Positions 6,789 to 13,795 are shown, counted from the first letter of the stretch. The stretch is DNA of 17,520 nt from an uncultured Streptococcus sp. (GCA_902470035.1 CABREZ010000018.1:1-17520), one strand, 5' to 3'. The notes: generated by a model not told the origin, from the letters alone. Program-made: numbers and translations.

Positions 6789-7595
6789 ATGGTCAGTGAC
6801 AGCTGTAAGAAACGGTTTGGAAAAATCATGATGGAAGACATGGAGTTAATCGCTCAAGAAGAGATTGCGCCACGGATTTTTTCAATGGTCTTGAAGGGGG
6901 AAATGGTGGAGCAGATGTTGCCGGGGCAGTTTCTCCATATCCGTGTACCGGATGACTCCAAGCTCCTTCGTCGTCCCATTTCTATCTCTGAGATAGATCC
7001 AGACAGCCAGACCTGTCGCCTCATCTATCGGGTAGAGGGAGGCGGAACGGCCATCTTCTCTCACTTGCCTGTCGGAAGCTCCCTCAGTGTCATGGGCCCT
7101 CAAGGAAATGGCTTTGACCTAAAAGGTCTTAGTCAAGGGGCGCGTGCCTTGATCATTGGTGGCGGGATTGGAGTGCCTCCATTGGTCCAAGTGGCTAAAC
7201 AACTACATGAGCAAGGAGTAGAAGTCCATTCTGTCCTTGGCTTTGCCAATAAAGAAGCAGTGATCCTTGAGGAAGAATTGAGGCAGTATGGGCAAGTCAC
7301 CATTACAACAGATGATGGTTCTTATGGTAACAAAGGCTATGTCTCTACGGTCATTGATCAGATGAACCAGGAGTTTGACGCTATCTATTCTTGTGGAGCC
7401 CCTGGCATGCTAAAATATGTCAACAGCAAGTTCTATAACCACCCTCGTGCCTACATTTCCATGGAATCCCGCATGGCCTGTGGGATGGGAGCTTGCTATG
7501 CCTGCGTGGTTCATCTGGAAAATGCAAGCCAAGCAGCCAATAAGCGCGTGTGTGAAGACGGACCGGTCTTTGAAACTGGTACGATTGTGATGTAG
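6789..7595 (+). CDS. pyrK: Dihydroorotate dehydrogenase electron transfer subunit
   Basis: 268-residue FAD and 2Fe-2S subunit that passes electrons from PyrDB to NAD, enabling NAD-linked oxidation of dihydroorotate to orotate. Seen: flavin-binding RRPISI at 61-66; GGGIGVPP at 124-131 (nucleotide binding); CGAPGM at 202-207; and the iron-sulfur cluster cysteines C231, C236 and C239 in CGMGACYAC with C255 in RVCEDGP. The start at 6789 has AAGAGG about 6 nt upstream. ATGs at 6828 and 6831 are alternatives, matching where shorter relatives begin, but lack a good ribosome site. It follows the PyrR attenuator, and pyrDB begins 10 nt after the stop. Confidence 0.95.
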   Translation: MVSDSCKKRFGKIMMEDMELIAQEEIAPRIFSMVLKGEMVEQMLPGQFLHIRVPDDSKLLRRPISISEIDPDSQTCRLIYRVEGGGTAIFSHLPVGSSLSVMGPQGNGFDLKGLSQGARALIIGGGIGVPPLVQVAKQLHEQGVEVHSVLGFANKEAVILEEELRQYGQVTITTDDGSYGNKGYVSTVIDQMNQEFDAIYSCGAPGMLKYVNSKFYNHPRAYISMESRMACGMGACYACVVHLENASQAANKRVCEDGPVFETGTIVM

Positions 7596-7605
7596 GGAGG
7601 AAAGT

Positions 7606-8544
7606 ATGACAAGCAATCGATTAGCTGTATCCTTACCAGGATTAGACTTGAAAAATCCCATTATTCCAGCTTCTGGCTGTTTTGGGTTTGGCCAAGAATA
7701 TGCCAAATACTATGACTTGGACTTATTAGGATCCATCATGATCAAGGCGACAACAGCAGAGGCTCGCTTTGGAAACCCTACACCACGTGTTGCTGAGACC
7801 CCTGCAGGCATGCTCAACGCCATTGGACTCCAAAATCCAGGCGTAGACGTGGTCTTAGCAGAGAAACTCCCTTGGTTGGCCGAGAATTACCCGGACTTAC
7901 CGATTATTGCCAATGTAGCCGGTTTTTCCAACGAAGAGTATGCGACGGTATCACGGAAGATTTCTCAATCGCCAAATGTCACAGCCATTGAACTTAACAT
8001 CTCCTGTCCCAATGTGGACCATGGCAACAATGGCCTCTTAATCGGTCAGGTTCCCGAGTTGGCCTACGATGCAGTAAAAGCTGCGGTAGAAGCTTCGTCG
8101 GTCCCTGTCTATGTTAAGTTGACTCCTAGTGTGGCTGATATTACCCAAGTAGCCAAGGCTGCAGAAGATGCAGGAGCGAGTGGCTTGACCATGATTAACA
8201 CTTTGGTCGGGATGCGCTTCGACCTCAAGACTGGTAAGCCAATCATTGCAAATGGTACGGGAGGGATGTCAGGGCCAGCTATCTTCCCAGTGGCTTTGAA
8301 ACTCATCCGCCAAGTAGCCCAATCCACCAACCTGCCCATCATTGGAATGGGCGGTGTCGATTCAGCAGAAGCAGCGATTGAAATGATGATTTCTGGTGCC
8401 TCTGCGATTGGAGTTGGAACGGCTAACTTTACAGATCCATATGCTTGTCCGACCATTATCACAGACTTACCAAGGGTTATGGATCAGTATGCTATTGATA
8501 GCCTGGAAGATTTGCGTCGGCATGTCCGAGAAAATCTATTATAA
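7606..8544 (+). CDS. pyrDB: Dihydroorotate dehydrogenase B, catalytic subunit
   Basis: 312 residues, normal for class 1B, which forms a heterotetramer with PyrK. It is the FMN TIM-barrel enzyme that oxidises dihydroorotate to orotate in UMP synthesis. Seen: SGCFGFG at 23-29, K47, NAIGLQNPG at 71-79, NISCPN at 131-136 with the class 1B catalytic C134, K171 in YVKLTP, TGGMSGPA at 218-225, and the FMN phosphate motifs GMGG at 247-250 and GVGTA at 269-273. GGGAGG lies 7 nt before the ATG. No plus-strand terminator with a T-run is visible downstream; the hairpins there fit a minus-strand RNA better. Confidence 0.97.
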   Translation: MTSNRLAVSLPGLDLKNPIIPASGCFGFGQEYAKYYDLDLLGSIMIKATTAEARFGNPTPRVAETPAGMLNAIGLQNPGVDVVLAEKLPWLAENYPDLPIIANVAGFSNEEYATVSRKISQSPNVTAIELNISCPNVDHGNNGLLIGQVPELAYDAVKAAVEASSVPVYVKLTPSVADITQVAKAAEDAGASGLTMINTLVGMRFDLKTGKPIIANGTGGMSGPAIFPVALKLIRQVAQSTNLPIIGMGGVDSAEAAIEMMISGASAIGVGTANFTDPYACPTIITDLPRVMDQYAIDSLEDLRRHVRENLL

Positions 8545-8560
8545 GCTTTATTAAGAGAAT

Positions 8561-8593
8561 AAAAAATGCCTGCTGGCTACAACCCCAACAGGC
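8561..8593 (-). terminator. Terminator of the small RNA candidate
   Basis: Nine-pair stem with one U-G and an 8-nt loop, immediately followed on the minus strand by ATTTTTTATT. On the plus strand there is no T-run after the stem. Confidence 0.75.
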
Positions 8594-8633
8594 TACTGAG
8601 TAAGCTACAACTAAAACAACCCTTACTCAGCAT
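8561..8633 (-). ncRNA. Candidate small RNA, minus strand, between pyrDB and pyrF
   Basis: A strong minus-strand promoter (8641-8669) and a Rho-independent terminator frame a transcript of about 73 nt. Its first hairpin pairs CTGAGTAAG (8630-8622) with CTTACTCAG (8604-8596) around a 17-nt loop. Its second pairs GCCTGTTGG (8593-8585) with CCAGCAGGC (8576-8568) and runs into six U. The second stem is complete only on this strand, where the odd pair is U-G (C-A on the other). Both loops contain GTTGTAGC. No open frame of useful length is inside. It does not reach the pyrDB coding region. I do not recognise the family. Confidence 0.65.
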
Positions 8634-8640
8634 AGCTAAT

Positions 8641-8669
8641 ATCTTACAGGAAAATCGGTAATATGTCAA
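8641..8669 (-). promoter_or_regulatory. Minus-strand promoter of the small RNA candidate
   Basis: Read on the minus strand: TTGACA (8669-8664), 17 bp, TAAGAT (8646-8641). An A-rich tract (AACAAAAAAC) precedes the -35 and may act as an UP element. The start is expected near 8633. Confidence 0.7.
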
Positions 8670-8747
8670 GTTTTTTGTTATGATCAAGGACTCATACTAG
8701 TCTAATCTGAAAAGACAGACTGAATCCGAACGTTTTTCGATTATTTC

Positions 8748-8776
8748 TTGACTTTTCTTTCATATCGTACTACAAT
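8748..8776 (+). promoter_or_regulatory. pyrF promoter
   Basis: TTGACT (8748-8753), 17 bp, TACAAT (8771-8776). The predicted start near 8783 lies at the beginning of the second PyrR leader. It diverges from the small RNA promoter, with about 80 bp between the -35 elements. Confidence 0.88.
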
Positions 8777-8782
8777 GTAGAA

Positions 8783-8884
8783 AAACCTTTAAAGTAGTCC
8801 AGAGAGGCTCCTAAGGTCTAGACGGTGAATCAGGGTAGATACTACCTAATTTTCGTGTAACCTTGCCTCGGGCAAGGTTTTTTT
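8783..8884 (+). promoter_or_regulatory. PyrR-binding attenuator leader of pyrF
   Basis: The consensus PyrR loop AGTCCAGAGAGGCT (8796-8809) is closed by ACCTT (8785-8789) with AAGGT (8813-8817). The same AAGGT can pair with ACCTT (8860-8864) of the terminator 5' arm, giving the antiterminator. This is the second PyrR leader in the window, so the two pyr units should respond together to the uridine nucleotide pool. Confidence 0.93.
8859..8884 (+). terminator. Attenuator terminator upstream of pyrF
   Basis: AACCTTGCC (8859-8867) pairs perfectly with GGCAAGGTT (8871-8879), loop TCG, with a seven-T run at 8878-8884. Confidence 0.94.
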
Positions 8885-8919
8885 GTGGAAAAAATGTCAG
8901 CCATAAAAAGGAGAAACCC

Positions 8920-9612
8920 ATGCGTGAAGAACGTCCCATCATCGCCCTTGACTTTCCAGCTTTTGAAGATGTCAAAAACTTTTTAGAACATTTCCCAGAA
9001 GATGAAAAACTTTTTGTAAAAATCGGAATGGAATTTTTCTATGCAGTCGGTCCAGAAATTGTTCACTATCTGAAAGGTCGTGGCCACAGCATTTTCTTAG
9101 ACCTAAAATTGCACGACATCCCAAATACGGTTAAGTCAGCTATGTCTGTCCTTGGCACCTTCGGTGTAGATATGGTGACAGTTCATGCAGCAGGTGGTGT
9201 AGAGATGATGCGCGAAGCCAAAAAAGCACTTGGACCAGGTGCTAAGTTGGTGGCGGTGACTCAGTTGACTTCTACCAGTGAAGAAGACATGCGTGATTGC
9301 CAAAACATTCAAACCACTGTCCAAGAATCAGTAGTCAATTATGCTCGTAAGGCGCAAGAAGCTGGCTTGGATGGGGTCGTCTGCTCAGCCCATGAAGTAG
9401 ATTTGATCAAGAAAGCTACATCAGAAGAGTTTGTTTGTGTGACCCCAGGGATCCGTCCTGCAGGAGCAGAAATTGGTGACCAAAAACGGGTCATGACCCC
9501 ACAAGAAGCCCAAAAAATTGGCTCTGACTACATTGTTGTTGGACGTCCAATTATCCAAGCTGAAAATCCATGGGATGCTTATCATGAGATTAAGAGACAA
9601 TGGAACTCGTAA
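8920..9612 (+). CDS. pyrF: Orotidine 5'-phosphate decarboxylase
   Basis: 230 residues, normal length. It decarboxylates OMP to UMP, the last step of de novo pyrimidine synthesis. Seen: IALDFP with D11, VKIGMEFF at 33-40 with K34, the catalytic DLKLHDIPNT at 61-70 (D61, K63, D66), VTVHAAGG at 87-94, TPGIRP at 175-180 and VVGRPI at 206-211 (phosphate binding). The start at 8920 follows AAAAGGAG with 6 nt spacing. The frame stays open upstream to 8863, but that lies in the attenuator terminator and is not coding. pyrE follows 469 bp later, after a structured repeat array. Confidence 0.97.
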   Translation: MREERPIIALDFPAFEDVKNFLEHFPEDEKLFVKIGMEFFYAVGPEIVHYLKGRGHSIFLDLKLHDIPNTVKSAMSVLGTFGVDMVTVHAAGGVEMMREAKKALGPGAKLVAVTQLTSTSEEDMRDCQNIQTTVQESVVNYARKAQEAGLDGVVCSAHEVDLIKKATSEEFVCVTPGIRPAGAEIGDQKRVMTPQEAQKIGSDYIVVGRPIIQAENPWDAYHEIKRQWNS

Positions 9613-9675
9613 GAGCTACTAAAAGTGAAACTTTTGTAGCTCTACGGGAAGTCCGATAGGATCTTCCCTAACGAG

Positions 9676-9728
9676 TTCACTAGATTTAGAGGATAAAAAT
9701 GATCGTTTTATCCTCTAAATCGTCGGAA
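9676..9728 (+). repeat. C-module hairpin, copy 1
   Basis: GATTTAGAGGATAAAA (9683-9698) pairs perfectly over 16 bp with 9706-9721 around the loop ATGATCG. It is flanked by TTCACTA and GTCGGAA. Confidence 0.85.
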
Positions 9729-9761
9729 TGAACAGAGCCCGATAGGGCCTTCCCTAAACTA

Positions 9762-9814
9762 TTCACTAACTTAGTTGAAAGAAAAACATCGTTTCTTTCA
9801 ACTAAGTGTCGGAA
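9762..9814 (+). repeat. C-module hairpin, copy 2
   Basis: ACTTAGTTGAAAGAAA (9769-9784) pairs perfectly with 9792-9807 around the loop AACATCG. Flanks TTCACTA and GTCGGAA are the same as in copy 1, although nine of the sixteen stem positions differ. Confidence 0.85.
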
Positions 9815-9883
9815 TACGTGTCGCTACTAAAAGTGGATCTTTTGTAGCTCTACGGAAAGTCCTATGGGACCTTCCCTAACGCA

Positions 9884-9936
9884 TTCACTAGATTAGAAGA
9901 AAGAAAAATATCGTTTCTTTCTTCTAATCGTCGGAA
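9884..9936 (+). repeat. C-module hairpin, copy 3
   Basis: GATTAGAAGAAAGAAA (9891-9906) pairs perfectly with 9914-9929 around the loop AATATCG, with flanks TTCACTA and GTCGGAA. The stem differs from copy 2 at four positions, all compensated on the other arm. Confidence 0.85.
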
Positions 9937-10081
9937 CACTAATTGCTACTAAAAGTGTAATTTTTGTAGCTCTATGGGAAGTCCTATTGGACCTTCTCTA
10001 ACTTACTAACCTGTACTGTTGTTGTTTAAATCATATGTCGATTTAATTCGTATCCGATTAAAATCGTAAAAAGGAGTTATC

Positions 10082-10711
10082 ATGTCATTAGCTAAAGATA
10101 TTGCCAGCCATCTTCTAAAAATTGAAGCTGTTTATTTGAAACCAGAAGAGCCTTTTACTTGGGCTTCTGGGATTAAGTCCCCTATTTATACAGATAACCG
10201 AGTGACCCTCGCTTATCCTGAAACTCGTACCTTGATTGAGAATGGCTTCGTGGATAAAATCAAGGAAGCTTTCCCTGAAGTAGAAGTCATTGCGGGGACA
10301 GCAACTGCGGGGATTCCTCATGGTGCTATTATTGCGGATAAGATGAATCTGCCATTTGCCTACATCCGTAGCAAACCAAAAGACCATGGTGCTGGTAACC
10401 AAATCGAAGGCCGTGTACCACAAGGTCAAAAGATGGTGGTAGTGGAAGATTTGATTTCTACTGGTGGCTCTGTTTTGGATGCTGTTGCAGCTGCGAAACG
10501 TGAAGGAGCAGACGTCCTTGGTGTGGTAGCGATCTTTACTTATCAATTGGAGAAAGCTGATAAGAAATTTGCGGAAGCTGGCGTTCAACTTGAAACCTTG
10601 TCTAACTACACAGAATTGATCCATTTGGCTGAAGAACAAGGTTATATCACTTCTGAAGGTTTGGAACTGTTACGCCGTTTCAAGGAAAACCAAGAAACTT
10701 GGCAAGACTAA
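10082..10711 (+). CDS. pyrE: Orotate phosphoribosyltransferase
   Basis: 209 residues, normal length. It joins orotate to PRPP to give OMP, the step before PyrF. Seen: FTWASGIKSPIYTDNR at 25-40 (orotate site), the flexible-loop residues K98, K100 and H102 in RSKPKDHG, and the PRPP-binding VVVEDLISTGGS at 119-130. AAGGAG (10071-10076) lies 5 nt before the ATG, and a small imperfect hairpin (10039-10046 with 10058-10066) lies just upstream. No promoter or PyrR leader is seen in the pyrF-pyrE gap, so expression probably depends on read-through across the repeat array. Confidence 0.97.
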   Translation: MSLAKDIASHLLKIEAVYLKPEEPFTWASGIKSPIYTDNRVTLAYPETRTLIENGFVDKIKEAFPEVEVIAGTATAGIPHGAIIADKMNLPFAYIRSKPKDHGAGNQIEGRVPQGQKMVVVEDLISTGGSVLDAVAAAKREGADVLGVVAIFTYQLEKADKKFAEAGVQLETLSNYTELIHLAEEQGYITSEGLELLRRFKENQETWQD

Positions 10712-10722
10712 AGTATAATGGA

Positions 10723-10755
10723 GGAGGGCCAACGTTTGGCTCTCCTTTTGTTTTT
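10723..10755 (+). terminator. Terminator after pyrE
   Basis: GGAGGGCCAA (10723-10732) pairs with TTGGCTCTCC (10736-10745), ten pairs with one G-U, loop CGT, followed by TTTTGTTTTTG. It ends the pyrF-pyrE unit. A TATAAT (10714-10719) just upstream lacks a -35. Confidence 0.85.
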
Positions 10756-10770
10756 GTAAAGGAAGGAAAA

Positions 10771-11542
10771 ATGATGAAGCTTGAAAGACGCACTCGTCTG
10801 AGTCTAGAAGAAAAGAAGCAGTGTGAACAGCTTGTGAGAGCCTGTCACCAAAATGACCATACCTATCGCTTGCCCTATTTGGACAATCTCTACAATGCTG
10901 ATCCAACGATGCCAGCATTTATCCTTGCATTGGTGGAGGGGCAGCTGGTTGGATTTTTGTCCATCTATGCGGATGAACCCAAGGAAGCAGAGGTTCAGCT
11001 CTTTGTGACTCCTTCTTTTCGTAGACAAGGTATGGCCCGTTCCTTATGGGGAGACTTTATGGACTTGGCTAAGGACTATCAGCTAGAAGATCGACTATAT
11101 GTGTCAGAGGTTCGGTTTTTGGATCAAAACACGGAGTTGCTTAGCCATTTTCATTTAGTGGAGGCAGAGAGAGATCGCGCATTTTCAATCCAAGGCTTTT
11201 GAGACGGATCTTGACTATGCCCTCAAGTATGCGACAGAGTCCCTCGAGGGGCAGGATACCCGTCTCTTTGTCTTGCGTGACCAAGAGCAAGTTCTTGCTT
11301 CTGTTACGGTGGATTTATCTCAGGGAACGACCTATTTCTTTGGATTAGCCGTTGACCCGGATCATCTCCGTAAAGGGTACGCACGCTATCTCTTACGAAG
11401 TGTGATGAATCAGATGGCTACAGAAGTGGAGCAGCAATTTCAGATTGTCGTTGAAAAAGAGAATCAAGCAGCCCTCAGCCTTTATCTAGGCCTAGGCTTC
11501 ACCATCCAAACTGAAGTCCTCTATTTGATGGAGAGCCGATAG
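10771..11542 (+). pseudogene. Double-GNAT acetyltransferase broken by a one-base frameshift
   Basis: Two frames together make a protein of about 256 residues with two GNAT domains. The first frame (10771-11202) starts with GGAAGG 4-5 nt upstream and holds the acetyl-CoA motif VTPSFRRQGMARSL (79-92). It ends early, reading AFSIQGF then TGA. The second frame continues to 11542 and holds AVDPDHLRKGYARYLL, a second acetyl-CoA motif, and NQAALSLYLGLGF, typical of GNAT C-ends. Dropping one T from the four-T run at 11182-11185 joins them through RDRAFQSKAFETDLDY without a gap. An ATG at 11273 is internal and has no ribosome site. Substrate unknown. The first half could still fold as a single GNAT domain of about 143 residues. 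Confidence 0.85.
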
Positions 11543-11566
11543 AATCCAGCGAAATCCCTATTTTTT

Positions 11567-11575
11567 TGCTATAAT
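11567..11575 (+). promoter_or_regulatory. Extended -10 promoter directly upstream of the GT-C gene
   Basis: TGCTATAAT is a perfect extended -10, preceded by a run of T. The ATG lies 6 nt after it, so transcription should start at or beside the start codon. Confidence 0.7.
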
Positions 11576-11581
11576 GGAGCT

Positions 11582-13093
11582 ATGTTAGTAAAAAGTAAAA
11601 ACATCTTACTTGGGGTGCTCCATCTGATCATGTTGCTCCTGATGGTGCACTGGTTTATCATTAGTGTCGTCTACCTCAAAGATATTTCAGGATGGGGGCT
11701 TGTAGCTGGGGGAGTGGTCTTTCTCTTAGCATATATTGGTCGCTCCTATGTCAAAAGAGCCTTTGCCTGGTTGATGAAACACAAGACTGGATTGATGGTT
11801 GGAGCGATTCTAGTTCAGATTGTTTTTATGCTGTCTGCGGAACTCTTTATCCGTCGAGATGCTGCGGTGGTCTATACGGGAGCCTTTAGCCTTCTTAAAG
11901 AGTCCTCTATCTCAAGCTACCTGAGCCGGAATCCCAACAACCTTCCCTTGTTCTTGTACGAACGATTTTTCTACCAAATCTTTGGTGGAGCAGGCCTCTG
12001 GGTCATGCAAGTTCTCAACATGGTTTTTGTGAATGCAGGAGCCATCCTCTTGTATCGTTTAGGACTAAAACACTATGACCAAAAAGTGGCAGACTGGGTA
12101 TATACGCTCTATGTGGTCTTAATCTGTTACTCGCCTTATTTTTACTCCATGTACACGGATATTCCGCCTCTTCCTCTCATCGCATTGCAATTAGGGCTAG
12201 CCTTGGATCTCTTAAAAGGGGGCGACAGTGGTGCACAATGGAAGACATCCTTGTGGCTTGGGCTCTTATCGGGGCTTACTATGCTGATCCGTCCGACGAC
12301 TATTATTGTCGTGATGGCCTTTTGGATGGTCCTCTTCTTTAAAGGGCAGTGGAAGGTCTTTGGAAAAGTCTTTTCTTTAACCCTTTTATCAACTGGTCTG
12401 GTCTTTGGAGCTCTGAATACAACTGTAAAACACCAAACGGCTGTCCCTATTTTAAAAAGGGAAGGGCTAGCTAAAGGACCGCTCTTGTTTATTAACTTGG
12501 GCTTGACGGATATTGGTCACAACCAAGCAGATATGAAAGAAGGTCTCTTGAAATATGTCGACGAGGATAAGAGAGACGAGTACAATAATGGGATGTTCAA
12601 AAACGAATACATCATTAAAGAAATCAAACGGCGCTTGAAGGAATATGGCCCGATTGGGCTTCTGGGACATCTTTATACCAAGCAGTCCTTGACAGTGGCA
12701 GAAGGGACCCTAGGCTGGCTCTATCGGGATGTGGAGTATGAAAAGACTCCCGTTATCAATCCTCTTTATGAGCCTTATACTAAGGATTTATCATTTGCCA
12801 AATGGATTCGTACCTACTTCTTAAGTACAGATCGTCCTCAGTACCGCTATTATGAGTTCGTTAAACAGTTGGTTTGGATTGTGATGGCAGCTGGCCTGGT
12901 CCTTGTCTATCTCAAGAAGAAGAACGATGACGATTTCCACTTCCTATCGCTTGCCGTCTTTGGTGGTCTTCTCTTTTTGACCATCTTTGAAGGTGGCAAG
13001 ACTCGTTATCTGATCCAATTCCTACCACAAATTCTCTTGTTAGCCTCTATTGGTTTGGCTGCTAGTCCAAGAAAATCTCAAGAGAACGGTTAA
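11582..13093 (+). CDS. GT-C type integral membrane glycosyltransferase (PMT/family 39-like)
   Basis: 503 residues with about ten or more hydrophobic segments spread through the chain. The pattern fits lipid-phosphosugar-dependent GT-C enzymes: an early membrane helix ending in FIRRDAAVVYTGAF (89-102), whose Asp (D93) is at the usual catalytic place, then NPNNLPLFLYERFF (117-130) in the first outer loop. The C-terminus has EGGKTRYLIQFLPQILLLA. It resembles the Firmicute family annotated TIGR03766, as I recall it; donor and acceptor are unknown. GGAG (11576-11579) is only 2 nt from the ATG, too close for normal use, and an extended -10 is 6 nt upstream, suggesting a leaderless mRNA. Confidence 0.82.
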   Translation: MLVKSKNILLGVLHLIMLLLMVHWFIISVVYLKDISGWGLVAGGVVFLLAYIGRSYVKRAFAWLMKHKTGLMVGAILVQIVFMLSAELFIRRDAAVVYTGAFSLLKESSISSYLSRNPNNLPLFLYERFFYQIFGGAGLWVMQVLNMVFVNAGAILLYRLGLKHYDQKVADWVYTLYVVLICYSPYFYSMYTDIPPLPLIALQLGLALDLLKGGDSGAQWKTSLWLGLLSGLTMLIRPTTIIVVMAFWMVLFFKGQWKVFGKVFSLTLLSTGLVFGALNTTVKHQTAVPILKREGLAKGPLLFINLGLTDIGHNQADMKEGLLKYVDEDKRDEYNNGMFKNEYIIKEIKRRLKEYGPIGLLGHLYTKQSLTVAEGTLGWLYRDVEYEKTPVINPLYEPYTKDLSFAKWIRTYFLSTDRPQYRYYEFVKQLVWIVMAAGLVLVYLKKKNDDDFHFLSLAVFGGLLFLTIFEGGKTRYLIQFLPQILLLASIGLAASPRKSQENG

Positions 13094-13118
13094 TTATTTT
13101 ATGCTGTAAGGAGAAGCG

Positions 13119-13775
13119 ATGGAACATTCAAGATGGCACCAATTGCTTAAGGAATCCCTGCCAGAAGGGTACTTCCATTCGATTAATCAATTTTTAGATC
13201 AGGTCTATGCATCAGGGACCATCTACCCGCCTCGTGAAAAGGTTTTTCAGGCCTTAAAGACAACGAATCTGGAAGAGGTTAAGGTCGTGATTCTGGGTCA
13301 GGATCCCTATCACGGCCCTGGTCAAGCACAGGGGCTCAGCTTTTCTGTACCGGATGACATCTCAGCACCTCCATCCTTGCAAAACATTTTAAAGGAGTTG
13401 GCGGAAGATGTGGGGCTTAAGCCTTCCCATGACTTGACGCCTTGGGCAGAGCAAGGGGTTCTCTTGCTTAATGCTTGTCTGACGGTACCTGCTGGCCAGG
13501 CTAATGGGCACGCTGGCCTGATTTGGGAAGAGTTTACGGATGCAGTTATTCGCCTAGTCAGCCAAGAGGAGGAGCATGTCGTCTTTATTCTGTGGGGTGC
13601 CTATGCTCGGAAGAAGAAGTCTTTGATTGATGCAAGCAAACACTTGATTATTGAAAGTGCCCATCCCAGTCCCTTATCGGCCTATCGCGGTTTCTTTGGC
13701 TCCCGTCCTTTTTCAAGGGCTAACGCTTATTTAACGGAGATGGGTCGCGAGCCGATTGATTGGCTGCGAAGTTAG
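13119..13775 (+). CDS. ung: Uracil-DNA glycosylase
   Basis: 218 residues, normal for family 1 UDG. It removes uracil from DNA to start base excision repair. Seen: the water-activating GQDPYHG at 60-66 with D62, FS at 75-76 in GLSFSVP, LLLNACLTV at 115-123 with the uracil-recognising N118, and HPSPLS at 182-187 with H182. AAGGAG lies 6 nt before the ATG. It is followed 20 nt later by mutX, so two nucleotide-damage defence genes are adjacent. No separate promoter was identified, and the preceding GT-C gene ends 25 nt upstream. Confidence 0.97.
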   Translation: MEHSRWHQLLKESLPEGYFHSINQFLDQVYASGTIYPPREKVFQALKTTNLEEVKVVILGQDPYHGPGQAQGLSFSVPDDISAPPSLQNILKELAEDVGLKPSHDLTPWAEQGVLLLNACLTVPAGQANGHAGLIWEEFTDAVIRLVSQEEEHVVFILWGAYARKKKSLIDASKHLIIESAHPSPLSAYRGFFGSRPFSRANAYLTEMGREPIDWLRS

Positions 13776-13795
13776 GAAAAAAGAAAGAAGAAATA

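Larger units (their letters stand above)
9613..10005 (+). repeat. Array of structured repeats (A, B and C hairpin modules) between pyrF and pyrE
   Basis: The 469-bp pyrF-pyrE gap holds a mosaic of three hairpin modules in the order A-B-C, B'-C, A-B-C, A-B. Module A is GCTACTAAAA...TTTTGTAGC with a bulged T (9613-9642, 9823-9848, 9945-9970). Module B is close to GGGAAGTCC, TATN, GGACCTTCCC, then TAAC (9646-9672, reduced copy 9737-9757, 9854-9880, 9976-10001). Module C is TTCACTA, a 16-bp stem, a 7-nt loop ending ATCG, and GTCGGAA (three copies). No open frame, T-run terminator or transposase accompanies them. All copies are in the same orientation, and they would be in the pyrF-pyrE mRNA if it is continuous. 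I do not recognise a named repeat family. Confidence 0.85.

Noticed and set aside
8568..8630. Plus-strand terminator of pyrDB
   Set aside because: The hairpins have no T-run on the plus strand, and one stem is imperfect there; both features fit minus-strand transcription.
8863..8919. N-terminal extension of pyrF (in-frame start at 8863)
   Set aside because: The extension is the PyrR terminator and its T-run; ATG 8920 has a good Shine-Dalgarno sequence and the family N-terminus.
9613..10005. CRISPR array or type III toxin-antitoxin repeat RNA
   Set aside because: Repeats are long, modular and irregularly spaced without unique spacers, and the following gene is pyrE rather than a toxin.
10115..10639. 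174-codon minus-strand frame inside pyrE
   Set aside because: Antisense shadow of a strongly conserved gene; no start signals or recognisable domain.
10718..10759. 13-codon frame directly after a TATAAT (leader peptide?)
   Set aside because: It coincides with the pyrE terminator stem and T-run; no codon pattern suggests attenuation.
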